Assembly (NCBI RefSeq): GCF_000308295.2
Contig: NZ_HG326652.1
Coordinates: 1,694,169 to 1,758,168, forward strand
Direction of reading: 5' to 3'
From: Afipia birgiae 34632
GTDB lineage: Bacteria > Pseudomonadota > Alphaproteobacteria > Rhizobiales > Xanthobacteraceae
Length of the DNA: 64,000 nt
The notes under the pieces are model-generated. The model was not told where the DNA came from and made no database searches. It saw only the letters and a program-made list of their open reading frames with translations. A program made the translations under genes and the position numbers. Shown piece after piece: positions 35,987 through 45,145 of the stretch. Position 1 is the first letter of the stretch. Each line of letters starts with the position of its first letter.

Positions 35987-37114
35987 TCAGACTGCTTCGT
36001 AGATTTCCTTGGCGATCATCATCCGCTGGATCTGGTTCGTGCCTTCCCAGATCTGCGTGACTTTTGCGTCGCGCATCATGCGTTCCACCGCATAGTCTTC
36101 CAGATAGCCGTAGCCGCCATGAAGCTGGACCGCGTCGGTCGTCACAGCCATGGCCGTGTCGGAGCAAAGCACCTTGGCGATCGATGCGTGGAGCTTCACT
36201 TCGGGATCGCCCGCGATGAACAGTTCACAAGCATGACGCAGCACGGAGCGGGACGATTCCACCTTGATCGCCATCTCCGCCGCCATGGCGCGGATCATCT
36301 GAAATTTCGAAATCGACTGGCCGAACTGCTCGCGCTCTGTCGTGTAGCGAAGCGCGGCATCGAGCGCACCCGCGGCAATCCCGAGGGCATGCGCCGACAT
36401 CTGGAGCCGTGATTTCAGCAGCGCTTCCGTGATGTAGCGCGCGCCCTGCTCCGGATCGCCAAGCAGGCGCGATTCCGGCAGAGCAACATTGTCCATGATG
36501 ACATCGGAGGTCGGGCTTCCCCGCATGCCCATCTTGCGCTCAGGCGCTCCGAACGAAACCCCGGGATCAGCCTTGTTGACGAGGAAAAGACCGAAACGCT
36601 TCTCGGTCGTCCGCGCAAATACGAGGTACCAATCAGCCCAGCCGCCGTTGGTGATGAAACGCTTGGTGCCGTTCAGAACCCAGCCATCGCCGGACTGGAC
36701 CGCCTTCGTCGATGCGGCCATCAGATCCGAACCGCCTTTCGGTTCGGTGAGCCCCCACGCGCATCGCGCCTTTCCGCTGGTGATCTGCGGGATAACTTCG
36801 TTCTGCTGGGCTTCCGTACCGAAGGCAACAACTGCCATCAGAATCCAGCTGCTCGAAATCGCAAGCGCCGTCGAAGCACAGACGCGGGACAGTTCTTCCA
36901 TCGCCACGCACTGCGCATAGATATCGCCCTCCCCACCTCCAAGATGCTGCGGATATGGCAGGCTCGGCAGACCGAGGCTGAGGCTCGCGGCAAACGATTC
37001 GACCGGAGGCATCTGTTCGCGGTCGAGCATCGCCGCACGCGGAGCGAGTTCATCATTCGCAAAGCGCCTGACAGAGGTGCGGAAATCCCGGTATTCAGCT
37101 TCGAGATGGGACAT
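35987..37114 (-). CDS. Acyl-CoA dehydrogenase
   Basis: A 375-residue FAD enzyme that forms the alpha,beta double bond of an acyl-CoA and passes electrons to ETF. The domain order is standard: ACAD_N, middle domain (CAWGLTEPKGGSDLMAAST, RFITNGGWADWYLVFARTTE), C-terminal helices (YTTEREQFGQSISKFQ, QLHGGYGYLEDY), and catalytic base E357 in IWEGTNQIQR. The start at 37114 (MSHLEAEYRDF) gives the usual family length. Upstream codons are not conserved. It fits short- or medium-chain or aryl-acyl substrates. A broken etfA gene nearby at 39634 is not its intact partner. Confidence 0.93.
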   Translation of the reverse strand: MSHLEAEYRDFRTSVRRFANDELAPRAAMLDREQMPPVESFAASLSLGLPSLPYPQHLGGGEGDIYAQCVAMEELSRVCASTALAISSSWILMAVVAFGTEAQQNEVIPQITSGKARCAWGLTEPKGGSDLMAASTKAVQSGDGWVLNGTKRFITNGGWADWYLVFARTTEKRFGLFLVNKADPGVSFGAPERKMGMRGSPTSDVIMDNVALPESRLLGDPEQGARYITEALLKSRLQMSAHALGIAAGALDAALRYTTEREQFGQSISKFQMIRAMAAEMAIKVESSRSVLRHACELFIAGDPEVKLHASIAKVLCSDTAMAVTTDAVQLHGGYGYLEDYAVERMMRDAKVTQIWEGTNQIQRMMIAKEIYEAV

Positions 37115-37160
37115 AATGGATGTCTTTCGATTATGATGGACCTGTTGTTCTGTCTTGGGT

Positions 37161-38324
37161 TCAACCCTTGAAGACGGGCGGCCAGCCGCTCCACCCGTTG
37201 TTCGCGCGTTCGCTTTCGGGGCTCGCTTTCGCGATTTCATCAGGCGTCAAACCCGCTTCTGCGAGAATCGCGTCGGACTGATCGCTTTCATCGAGCGCGC
37301 TTGGCGTTACCGCGGTACGGCCGAAACGGGGAATGGCAGGCACGTTTTCCGGTCCGGCGCCGGGAAAGCGCGCCTGAATATGGGGATGCTCCCAAACCTC
37401 ATCAGGGTTTAGAACCGGCAGAACGCAGACGTCGCGCCCCGCATAACGCTCCGCCCAATGGTCGCGCGGCTGCGAGGAGAATGTTTTCTCGAAGACCTGT
37501 TCGATCTTCGGCCATTGCCGGATGTCCATCTGGTCCGGTAGGTCGCCTTCGCCGATGTCCTCCCACAGCTTGGCGAAGAACTGCGGCTCGAGCGGCCCCA
37601 CCGAGACATAGCCCTTATCTGAGCATGCGTAGCAGCGATAATAAGGTGCGGTGCCGGCGATCCATCCCACACCGCGATCTGGCATCACCTTCTGATTCCA
37701 GACAGGATAATGCATCGCCATCAGCGACATGCAGCCATCGATCATGGCGGCATCAACGAACTGGCCCCGGCCAGATGTGACACGCTCGAACAGCGCCGCC
37801 AGGATACCGGTCACGGCGGTCAATCCGCCAGCGGCGAAGTCCGCGATGATGTTCAGAGGCGCGGTGGGTGGACGATCATGAGGACCAATCGCGCCAAGCA
37901 CACCGGTCAGCGCCAGATAGTTGATGTCGTGCCCGGCTTCCTGCGCGAGGGGACCTTCTTGACCATAGCCCGTCAGAGAGCAGTAGATCAGGCGCGGATT
38001 GATCCGGCTCAGTTCCTCATATCCCGCACCGAGCCGCGCGGAGACGCCCGGCCGGAAGCTTTCGACGAAAACATCGACCGTGGCCGCGAGCCGATGCAGA
38101 GCCTTGCGCCCGACCTTCGATTTCAGATCCAGCGCGACAAAACGCTTGCCCCGCGCGAAGGAAGGCACGGGCGATCCCGCGCGGCCTCCGGTGACAGCAA
38201 TCACCTCCGCGCCGAGATCGGCCAGCAACATCGTGCAATACGGCCCCGGCGCAAGGCGCGACATATCGAGGACGCGCACGCCGGCAAGCGGCCGGGCGGC
38301 TTTCTGGCTGGTGGAAACCGTCAT
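37161..38324 (-). CDS. Alpha-methylacyl-CoA racemase-like CaiB family protein
   Basis: A 387-residue CaiB/BaiF-fold protein. It carries the racemase (AMACR/MCR) hallmarks AGHDINYLALTGVL (H132, with D133) and IIADFAAGGL (D162), which correspond to the catalytic His-Asp pair of mycobacterial MCR. This argues for epimerising a 2-methylacyl-CoA rather than CoA transfer. Such a step lets branched acyl-CoAs be used by the stereospecific acyl-CoA dehydrogenase encoded 46 bp downstream. The ATG at 38324 is preferred because RPLAGVRVLDMSRLAPGPYC is the conserved start. It is 11 bp from the preceding glycosidase-like gene. Confidence 0.85.
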   Translation of the reverse strand: MTVSTSQKAARPLAGVRVLDMSRLAPGPYCTMLLADLGAEVIAVTGGRAGSPVPSFARGKRFVALDLKSKVGRKALHRLAATVDVFVESFRPGVSARLGAGYEELSRINPRLIYCSLTGYGQEGPLAQEAGHDINYLALTGVLGAIGPHDRPPTAPLNIIADFAAGGLTAVTGILAALFERVTSGRGQFVDAAMIDGCMSLMAMHYPVWNQKVMPDRGVGWIAGTAPYYRCYACSDKGYVSVGPLEPQFFAKLWEDIGEGDLPDQMDIRQWPKIEQVFEKTFSSQPRDHWAERYAGRDVCVLPVLNPDEVWEHPHIQARFPGAGPENVPAIPRFGRTAVTPSALDESDQSDAILAEAGLTPDEIAKASPESERANNGWSGWPPVFKG

Positions 38325-38335
38325 CTTCTTTTCTT

Positions 38336-39358
38336 TCAGGAAAGTTGGTTTTTGAGTTCGCGCGCCGCGAGGAGGAAGAACCCCTGCCCGAACAGCGTCC
38401 AGTCGAACGGGACACCGGGACCGCCCGGCGGGACGGCGACGCCCGGCACCTTGCCTGCCGGCTCGACCGCCTGCGCAACCGTGCGAAACGCCTTGATTGC
38501 CGCCGGCATCAGGGTAGCAGCAACCACGCCAAGGCGCACGCCGCACGCAACGGCGTAAGCGAACATCAGCGTGCCGGACGCCTCGAGGTTCGAACGCGGC
38601 TCATCGAGCACATGACAGAAATAGCCGGTCGCATCCTGATAAGGAGCCATGGCGTTCAGGACGCGGGAGCACGTTGCGGCGACAAACTGCGCCTCCGGAT
38701 GATCTGGCGCGATGGTCAGCAGGTCTACCGATGCACAGACAAGCCAGCCATTGCCGCGCGACCAGAAGGTAGACTGAGTGAAATGATCGGGCTTCTCGCA
38801 CCACGCATGCCGCGCGAGGTGCTTGTGAGGATCGAGCAGGTGCGCCACATGAACCCGGTACTGCGCGAACGCTTCATCGATTGCGCTCTGGTCCGACGCG
38901 ATCTGGCCATAAAGCGCCATGAACGGACACATCAAATGCGTGAAGTCGATCCAGAGCTCCGGCCCTTCGGCGCGGGCCCAGATGCCTCCATCGCTGGTGC
39001 GCGGGCTGTTTCGCAGGGCCTCCATCTGCCGGCGCGCCGCTTCAAGATATGACGCGTCCCTGTTCTGCCGATATCGGAGCAGAAGCGGATAACCCAGACT
39101 GGCCGACAGTGATGCGGTCGGCGTGAAAGAGCGTATATGCCCCCCGACACCCTGCACGGCGTCGGAATAGTTAAGATGCCCATTGGAACGCTGCGTCGCA
39201 GTCGCGTGCTGCAGCCAACGGTCCGCGGCGGCAACGACCGCTGGATCGCTATCAGCGAGCAGCCCAGTGATCGCCGTCGCCTTCGTCCAGCAGTCGCGCT
39301 CATCTGGATGAGCCAGCGTAAATTCTGTCACGCGACAAATAAGAGCATCAATGTCCAT
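38336..39358 (-). CDS. GH88/GH105-like six-hairpin glycosidase family protein
   Basis: A 340-residue protein resembling unsaturated rhamnogalacturonyl or glucuronyl hydrolases: an (alpha/alpha)6 barrel with ELWIDFTHLMCPFMALYG, TFWSRGNGWLVCASV and LEASGTLMFAYAVACGV. The Asp of WIDF and the WSRGNGW segment match the family active-site region. There is no signal peptide, so it acts in the cytoplasm. It is the first gene of an operon otherwise devoted to acyl-CoA and 2-oxoacid metabolism, which is unusual. It may remove a sugar or uronate from an imported conjugate, or have a repurposed barrel. A 14-bp palindrome lies 36 bp upstream of its ATG. Confidence 0.78.
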   Translation of the reverse strand: MDIDALICRVTEFTLAHPDERDCWTKATAITGLLADSDPAVVAAADRWLQHATATQRSNGHLNYSDAVQGVGGHIRSFTPTASLSASLGYPLLLRYRQNRDASYLEAARRQMEALRNSPRTSDGGIWARAEGPELWIDFTHLMCPFMALYGQIASDQSAIDEAFAQYRVHVAHLLDPHKHLARHAWCEKPDHFTQSTFWSRGNGWLVCASVDLLTIAPDHPEAQFVAATCSRVLNAMAPYQDATGYFCHVLDEPRSNLEASGTLMFAYAVACGVRLGVVAATLMPAAIKAFRTVAQAVEPAGKVPGVAVPPGGPGVPFDWTLFGQGFFLLAARELKNQLS

Positions 39359-39393
39359 CGAGCATTTCCCCCCATTTGATGAGTTTTTTACTT

Positions 39394-39407
39394 ACTATCC
39401 GGATAGT
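39394..39407. promoter_or_regulatory. Perfect 14-bp palindrome, probable TetR operator
   Basis: ACTATCCGGATAGT sits 36-49 bp upstream of the first gene of the catabolic operon, in an AT-rich stretch typical of a promoter. Size and symmetry suit a TetR dimer, and the only regulator in the operon is the TetR gene at its far end. The region 39359-39633 holds no supported gene. Confidence 0.65.
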
Positions 39408-39633
39408 CAATACCATGTCAAGCGATCGAGCCCTATTTTTAGACGAAGAAGAGTTGCCGTCGCACCGGCATCGAGTTGCCGCCCATCGTCACGACCATGC
39501 AGCCCGCACACCCTGCCGGCGCTAAAACCCGCGATCCATCTTATAGACGATAGTCGCCACCGGCGTCCGCCCCACTACATCAAACCATTCGCCAATTGGG
39601 CGAACCCGCAGCGGTACAAGGAACGATAAGGAA

Positions 39634-40310
39634 CTACAGGAATTCCTCGGTCAGCTCAGGAACGGCCTGATAGAGGTCGGCGACCAGGCCGTAGTCCGCC
39701 ACCTGGAAGATCGGCGCGTCCTCGTCCTTGTTGATCGCGACGATCACCTTGGAGTCCTTCATGCCGGCCAGATGCTGGATCGCGCCGGAAATACCGATGG
39801 CGATGTACAGTTCAGGCGCGACCACCTTGCCGGTCTGGCCGACCTGCCAGTCGTTCGGCGCATAACCTGCGTCCACCGCGGCGCGCGACGCGCCGACGCC
39901 GGCGCCCAGTTTGTCCGCCAGCGGCTCGATGTACTTGGTGAAGTTCTCGCGGCTCTGCATGGCGCGGCCACCGGAGACGATGATCTTGGCCGAGGTCAGT
40001 TCGGGACGATCGCTCTTGGCGACTTCCTCGCCGACGAAGCTCGACAGCGCCGGATCGGCCGCAGCCGCAGCGTTTTCGACCGACGCGCTGCCGCCATCGC
40101 CGGCCGCGGCGAACGTCGACGTGCGCACGGTGATGACCTTCTTGGCATCCTTGGACTTCACGGTCTGGATCGCGTTGCCGGCATAGATCGGCCGCTCGAA
40201 CGTGTCAGGCGAAACCACCTTGATGATTTCGGAAATCTGCATCACGTCGAGCAGGGCTGCGACGCGCGGCATCACGTTCTTGAAGCGCGAGGTCGCAGTG
40301 TGACGCGTTC
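39634..40310 (-). pseudogene. etfA: Electron transfer flavoprotein alpha subunit, 5' truncated
   Basis: From [20 protein letters not shown] to [16 protein letters not shown] this is a typical alphaproteobacterial EtfA, including the FAD-binding C-terminal domain ([73 protein letters not shown]). The first about 90 residues are missing. Upstream of about 40310 the sequence turns into the C-terminal half of an unrelated LysR gene on the other strand. No etfB is adjacent. An intact copy must exist elsewhere, because this fragment lacks the N-terminal domain. Confidence 0.85.
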
Positions 40311-40333
40311 CGGTGATGCCGAACTCTTCAATG

Positions 40334-40812
40334 AGCAATTCGATCTCGGCATCTATTACGGCGAGGGCAATTGGAAGGGTGTGAAAAGTATACGCATCTC
40401 GCGCGAGGACTTAGTACTAGTCGTCGCGCCCGGATACCGTCCCTGCGGACAGGCGATCACCTCGCCTGAGGCTATAGCAGCCGGCACGCTTCTTCAGCAG
40501 TCGAAGCGACCGAACATTTGGCGCGACTGGTTCGCTCAGACCGGCGCGCCAAACGCGAACCCTTGGGCCGGACCCCGCTTTGAGCATTTCTATATGGTTA
40601 TACAAGCAGTCATCGCCAGCCTCGGGAGCGCCCTCTTGCCCGAGATACTGATAAAAGACGAATTGCAGAGCGGGCGCCTCATAATGCCATTTTCCATGAG
40701 AGTGAAGACACAGGAGGCGTACTATCTAGTCTTCCCGGACAGCAGCATGAGTCGCGATAGCGCAAGCTCGTTCAAGGAATGGATAATTGACGAATTCAAA
40801 TCCAGCCTGTGA
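40334..40812 (+). pseudogene. LysR-family regulator, C-terminal fragment
   Basis: The end of a LysR substrate-binding domain of the GcvA type ([60 protein letters not shown]). The HTH and linker are absent. The open frame continues upstream only through antisense etfA sequence. It is fused tail-to-head with the truncated etfA at about 40310-40335, marking a deletion or inversion junction. The 260 bases after it (40813-41072) hold nothing I can name. Confidence 0.8.
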
Positions 40813-41072
40813 GATACTATAGCCCTCCAACTGATGAATGAGGTCGATTTCCTTCGCGTACGGCACGTGAAGCGGCTTAAGGCCGACCGGGTCAATTCCC
40901 CCATCGAAAGTATCAAGACGGGCCGCACTAAGATAATCTGCAGACGTTTTCGATGGATTGGACGGATGCATCACGAAGACGGTGCATCCCGAACCGCAAT
41001 AGCGGTGGGCCTTGCAGCGTAGGGCGTCACGCAAGGAGACGGTCAGCCCCTGACGGGCAAAGCGGCCCACTA

Positions 41073-42374
41073 TTAATTGAAGCGGCCTTTCATGGCATCG
41101 GGTAACGGACCGCCAGTGGCCCAATCAAGCAACTCTACGGTGTGAACTATCGGAATAGCCGTCCCGGCGCCGATCTGTGTCATGCACCCAAGATTGCCGC
41201 TCGCGATGATTTGCGGCTTTATCTTTTCGATATTCGCTACCTTGCGTAACCGGAGCCGGTCTGCGATCTCGGGCTGCAGAATATTGTAGGTCCCCGCAGA
41301 GCCGCAACAGATGTGGCTTTCTGGAACGTCCCTAACGACAAATCCCATCTGCTTCAGAAGTGATTTCGGCTGATCCGCGATGCGCTGACCGTGCTGCATC
41401 GAGCACGCGGAATGATACGCGACGATCTGACCCGTAGTCCTAACGGGCCCCTGAAGCTGAAGTTTATAGAGATACTCTGAGATATCCTGTGCGAGCGCGG
41501 AAATGCGCGCAGCCTTGCGGGCGTATGCCTTGTCCTCGCGAAGCATGAATCCATAATCTTTAACAGTCGTCCCGCAGCCTGACGCTGTGATGATGATGGC
41601 ATCGAGCCCGCCCTGGTCAAGCTCCCGTGTCCAGGCATCGACGTTGCGCCGGGCTGCCCCCAGCGCCGATTCCTCGTAACCCATATGATGCACCAGAGCC
41701 CCGCAACATCCCCCACCGCGCGGGCTTGTCACCTCGATGCCGTGACGATTCAGCAACCGGATCGCGGCGTCGTTGATGTTAGGATCGATGACCTGCTGGG
41801 CGCAGCCGGTCAATATTGCGACCCTGCCGCGCCTATCCTGCACGACCAATTCCCGGGGAGCGGACCTCCGTGCTTTCAGAGCCGGAGCAAGATCGACCAT
41901 GGCAGCCAACTGCGCGCCTCCCGGAAACCCGGCGATCCATGTCCTCATCGGCCTGACCGCGGCCGCCGACAACAGCGCCAGTCTCAGTCGTTTTGGATAC
42001 GGCAGCACCGCTGCCAGTATGCCCCGCAGAACACGATCGACCAAAGGGCGCTTGTAGGTCTTCGCAATGTGCGCCCGCGCATGATCCACCAGATGCATAT
42101 AGTGCACCCCTGACGGACAGGTCGTCATGCAGGAGAGACAGGACAGGCAGCGGTCCACATGTTTGACGACCTTCTCGCTCGCCGGCTTTTCATTCTCGAA
42201 CATGTCTTTGATGAGGTAGATTCGCCCGCGCGGACTGTCCAGTTCGTCTCCCATCAGCAGGTAGCTCGGACATGTGGCAGTACAAAACCCGCAATGGACG
42301 CAGGCGCGAAGAATCTTCTCCGACTCGTTCATGTGCGGCTCGGCGAGCGCTGCCAGCGAGAAATTCGTTTGCAT
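41073..42374 (-). CDS. glcF: Glycolate oxidase iron-sulfur subunit
   Basis: A 433-residue GlcF. The N-terminal ferredoxin-like cysteine motifs C25-x2-C28-x2-C31-x3-C35 and CLSCLSCMTTCPSG bind two 4Fe-4S clusters. Two CCG-type domains follow (GGGCCGALVHHMGYEE, ICCGSAGTYNILQPE). It passes electrons from GlcDE to the quinone pool. It starts 19 bp after glcE. Complete, no damage seen. Confidence 0.93.
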   Translation of the reverse strand: MQTNFSLAALAEPHMNESEKILRACVHCGFCTATCPSYLLMGDELDSPRGRIYLIKDMFENEKPASEKVVKHVDRCLSCLSCMTTCPSGVHYMHLVDHARAHIAKTYKRPLVDRVLRGILAAVLPYPKRLRLALLSAAAVRPMRTWIAGFPGGAQLAAMVDLAPALKARRSAPRELVVQDRRGRVAILTGCAQQVIDPNINDAAIRLLNRHGIEVTSPRGGGCCGALVHHMGYEESALGAARRNVDAWTRELDQGGLDAIIITASGCGTTVKDYGFMLREDKAYARKAARISALAQDISEYLYKLQLQGPVRTTGQIVAYHSACSMQHGQRIADQPKSLLKQMGFVVRDVPESHICCGSAGTYNILQPEIADRLRLRKVANIEKIKPQIIASGNLGCMTQIGAGTAIPIVHTVELLDWATGGPLPDAMKGRFN

Positions 42375-42392
42375 AGGATTCCGATCTTCGCT

Positions 42393-43586
42393 TTAATTAC
42401 CGGAGTACATTCTTCCGAAATTGAGAATCCGGTCAGGATCAAACGCAAGCTTGATCCTTCGGGTCAGCTCCGCGAGCGAAGGCGGAAGCGGCTCAAATAT
42501 TTCGACCTTGCTTCTAACCGCCGGCGATGCGCGCAGAAGTGTTGCGTGGCCACCGAGGCCTCGCATTGCATCCCGGATCACCTTGGAGCCCGCATCTTCT
42601 GACGCGTTGACAGCGAGCCAAACCAAGCCGCCGCCCCAATCATAGAAATGACGCACATCGAGTACCCGTTTGATACAAGCAACGGTGCCGGGTGCTTTCG
42701 AGGGGGCCAGCGAGAGCCGCCATATGGCACTCTCTGCAGGATCCGCCAGCCACCGCGCATCCCGCACATCAGACCAAATATTTGTGCCCGCTTCTCCCTC
42801 TAGAAGGTCGGCCTCTCCATATGGCCGCCAAAGCTTGACGATCTCGCCGCAACGATACGCTACCGAAGGCGCGAACCCCTCGATACGAACGATGGTCAGG
42901 GGTTCCGGCACTACGCCCTTCGGCAGATGCGCCGCAGCGGAGACGGAAAATGGAGATCCCAGGGCCGTCGTCAATGCGGCGATTGCCGTCGCATCACTCA
43001 ATCCGCGCAGCACTAGCGAGGACGCGTATTCCGGTTTTGGCAAAACCTTGAAAATAACCTCGCTGAACACACCGAGCGTACCCCACGCTCCGCAATTGAG
43101 CTTTACCAGATCGAGACCGGTGACGTTCTTCATAACCCGTCCGCCCGATTTCACGACATCGCCGCGGCCGTTTACCAGCCGGATGCCAATCAGACTGTCA
43201 CGGCAGGCTCCCGCCATGATACGCCGCGGTCCTGAAACGTTTCCTGCTGCGATTCCTCCGATCGTCGGCTCATGGCGCCCACCGAGAATCGGCCGATAGT
43301 CCATCGGCTCGAACGGCAGCATTTGATTCTGTGTTGCAAGCGTCTGATTGATCTCGGACAGTGGTGTTCCGGGAAGAGCCCCGATCACCAACTCCGTTGG
43401 CGCATAGAGCGATATTCCCTGCATACGCTGTGTCGTAACAGACATCGCATATCCATTCGGCCGGCCAATACCTGACTTGCTGCCAGCGCCACTGACAATC
43501 AACGGCATTTTTGCCGCTGCTGCCATTCTGATCGATTCAGACAGGTTCTTTTCGTCGCGCGGTTTCAGATCTCCTGACATCGCCAA
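42393..43586 (-). CDS. glcE: Glycolate oxidase FAD-binding subunit GlcE
   Basis: A 397-residue PCMH-type flavoprotein subunit (VSGAGSKSGIGRPNG, PTIGGIAAGNVSGPRRIMAG, VMKNVTGLDLVKLNCGAWGT). GlcE is required with GlcD and GlcF to oxidise glycolate to glyoxylate, and also D-lactate in some species. It follows glcD by 12 bp. The length is normal. Confidence 0.92.
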   Translation of the reverse strand: MAMSGDLKPRDEKNLSESIRMAAAAKMPLIVSGAGSKSGIGRPNGYAMSVTTQRMQGISLYAPTELVIGALPGTPLSEINQTLATQNQMLPFEPMDYRPILGGRHEPTIGGIAAGNVSGPRRIMAGACRDSLIGIRLVNGRGDVVKSGGRVMKNVTGLDLVKLNCGAWGTLGVFSEVIFKVLPKPEYASSLVLRGLSDATAIAALTTALGSPFSVSAAAHLPKGVVPEPLTIVRIEGFAPSVAYRCGEIVKLWRPYGEADLLEGEAGTNIWSDVRDARWLADPAESAIWRLSLAPSKAPGTVACIKRVLDVRHFYDWGGGLVWLAVNASEDAGSKVIRDAMRGLGGHATLLRASPAVRSKVEIFEPLPPSLAELTRRIKLAFDPDRILNFGRMYSGN

Positions 43587-43598
43587 ATTCGCCTAATG

Positions 43599-45041
43599 TT
43601 ACATTTGATTTCGGCAGTCAAAGGGAAACACCTTGTCCGTATTCAGCAGCCATTTTGAATCGAATGCTGCACGCAAGCGAAGCTGCTGAGAAAGATCGGC
43701 CTCACTGAACTGGCAGCGCATTAGGTCGCGCTTCTCAATACCAACCCCGTGTTCGCCGGTGAGACAGCCACCGACTTCAACGCACAGCTTTAAAATATCG
43801 TTGCCCGCCGCCTCCGCTTTCGACTGCTCCGCCGGGTCGTTGGCGTTATAAAGGATGAGCGGATGCATATTTCCGTCGCCCGCATGGAAGACGTTAGCCA
43901 CACGCAGTCCATAGCGTTTCACGATCTCGCCGATTTGCGACAGCACGTAGGCGAGCTTGCCCGTCGGCACGGTTCCATCCATGCACAGGTAATCCGCAAC
44001 GCGCCCAGTCGCACCAAAGGCGGACTTCCGTCCCTTCCAGATCGCCGCGGTTTCAATCGCGGACTTGCTCTCCCGGACCGTCTGCACGCCATTGGCTCGT
44101 GCAATGGAGATAATCCGGTCGAGCATAGCGTCCATTTCCGCTTTCGAGCCTTCCACTTCGATGATCAGAAGAGCTTCCGCATCAAGAGGATACCCGGCCT
44201 TGGAAAAGGCCTCGCATATCTCGATCGCAGCCTTGTCCATGTATTCGATCGCGACCGGAATGATTCCCGCCGCGATAATTTCTGCAACGGTATTGCCCGC
44301 TCCATCGGATGAGGGAAATCCAAACAGAACGGGACGCGCGGCCTCGGCCGATCTCAGTATCCGGACAGTAGCTTCGGTCACGATCCCGAGCTGACCTTCA
44401 GATCCGACCACAACACCTAGCAGATCCAGTCCACCGCTATCGAGACTGTTTCCACCCAGGTCGAGGATCGTGCCATCGATCAGGACCAATCTGACGCCGA
44501 GAATATTGTTGGTCGTAACGCCGTATTTCAGGCAATGTGCACCGCCCGAATTATTCGCGATGTTGCCACCGATGGTACATGCGAGCTGAGATGACGGGTC
44601 TGGCGCGTAGAAGAAGCCTCTATCCGACACTGCAGAAGTTATGCTCAGGTTGGTGACGCCCGCTTCGACCCGAATGAAACGGTCATCGTAGTTGATCTCG
44701 AGCACGCGGCTCATTCTTGAAAGCCCAAGAACAACAGCATCTTCGGTCGGTATTGCTCCTCCCGCAAGTGAGGTGCCCGCGCCGCGCGGCACGACCTTCA
44801 CGCCATTATCATGGCAAAACTTGAGAACAGCACTTACTTCATCCGTCGATGTCGGCAACACAACGGCCAGCGGCATTTTGCGATAGGCGGCGAGCGCGTC
44901 GGTCTCGTATGCCCTGCATTCGTCTCTATCGGCGATAAGGCCATCGGACGAAACCAAGCTTGTCAGATGTTTCACGATTGTACCGCGACGATCGAGAATT
45001 TCCTTGTCTGGCTCGGAGAACATGGTCGCGCTCAAGCGCAC
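43599..45041 (-). CDS. glcD: Glycolate oxidase catalytic subunit GlcD
   Basis: A FAD-linked 2-hydroxyacid oxidase of about 475-480 residues, with PCMH motifs VPRGAGTSLAGGAIP and CTIGGNIANNSGGAHCLKYG and the C-terminal catalytic motifs NVFHAGDGNMHPLILY and CLTGEHGVGIEKRDLM. Start choice is uncertain. A GTG at 45041 is too close to the AGGAGG ribosome site. A TTG six bases on has better spacing. An ATG at 45023 opens the conserved part. The glcDEF genes follow a VOC-domain gene and would process glycolate released by the neighbouring catabolic cluster, an inference. Confidence 0.94.
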   Translation of the reverse strand: MRLSATMFSEPDKEILDRRGTIVKHLTSLVSSDGLIADRDECRAYETDALAAYRKMPLAVVLPTSTDEVSAVLKFCHDNGVKVVPRGAGTSLAGGAIPTEDAVVLGLSRMSRVLEINYDDRFIRVEAGVTNLSITSAVSDRGFFYAPDPSSQLACTIGGNIANNSGGAHCLKYGVTTNNILGVRLVLIDGTILDLGGNSLDSGGLDLLGVVVGSEGQLGIVTEATVRILRSAEAARPVLFGFPSSDGAGNTVAEIIAAGIIPVAIEYMDKAAIEICEAFSKAGYPLDAEALLIIEVEGSKAEMDAMLDRIISIARANGVQTVRESKSAIETAAIWKGRKSAFGATGRVADYLCMDGTVPTGKLAYVLSQIGEIVKRYGLRVANVFHAGDGNMHPLILYNANDPAEQSKAEAAGNDILKLCVEVGGCLTGEHGVGIEKRDLMRCQFSEADLSQQLRLRAAFDSKWLLNTDKVFPFDCRNQM

Positions 45042-45145
45042 CTCCTACATCGAAACACTTCAGCTGCGCACTTCAAGGTTAGGCATGGATCCACCGACCT
45101 CATGCAACAACACAAAGCTCGTGATTTCGGCGCCCGCTCCAAGCT

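Noticed and set aside
39772..40333. N-terminal part of a long plus-strand frame that ends in LysR sequence
   Set aside because: Only the part after about 40334 resembles LysR. The earlier part is antisense to etfA.
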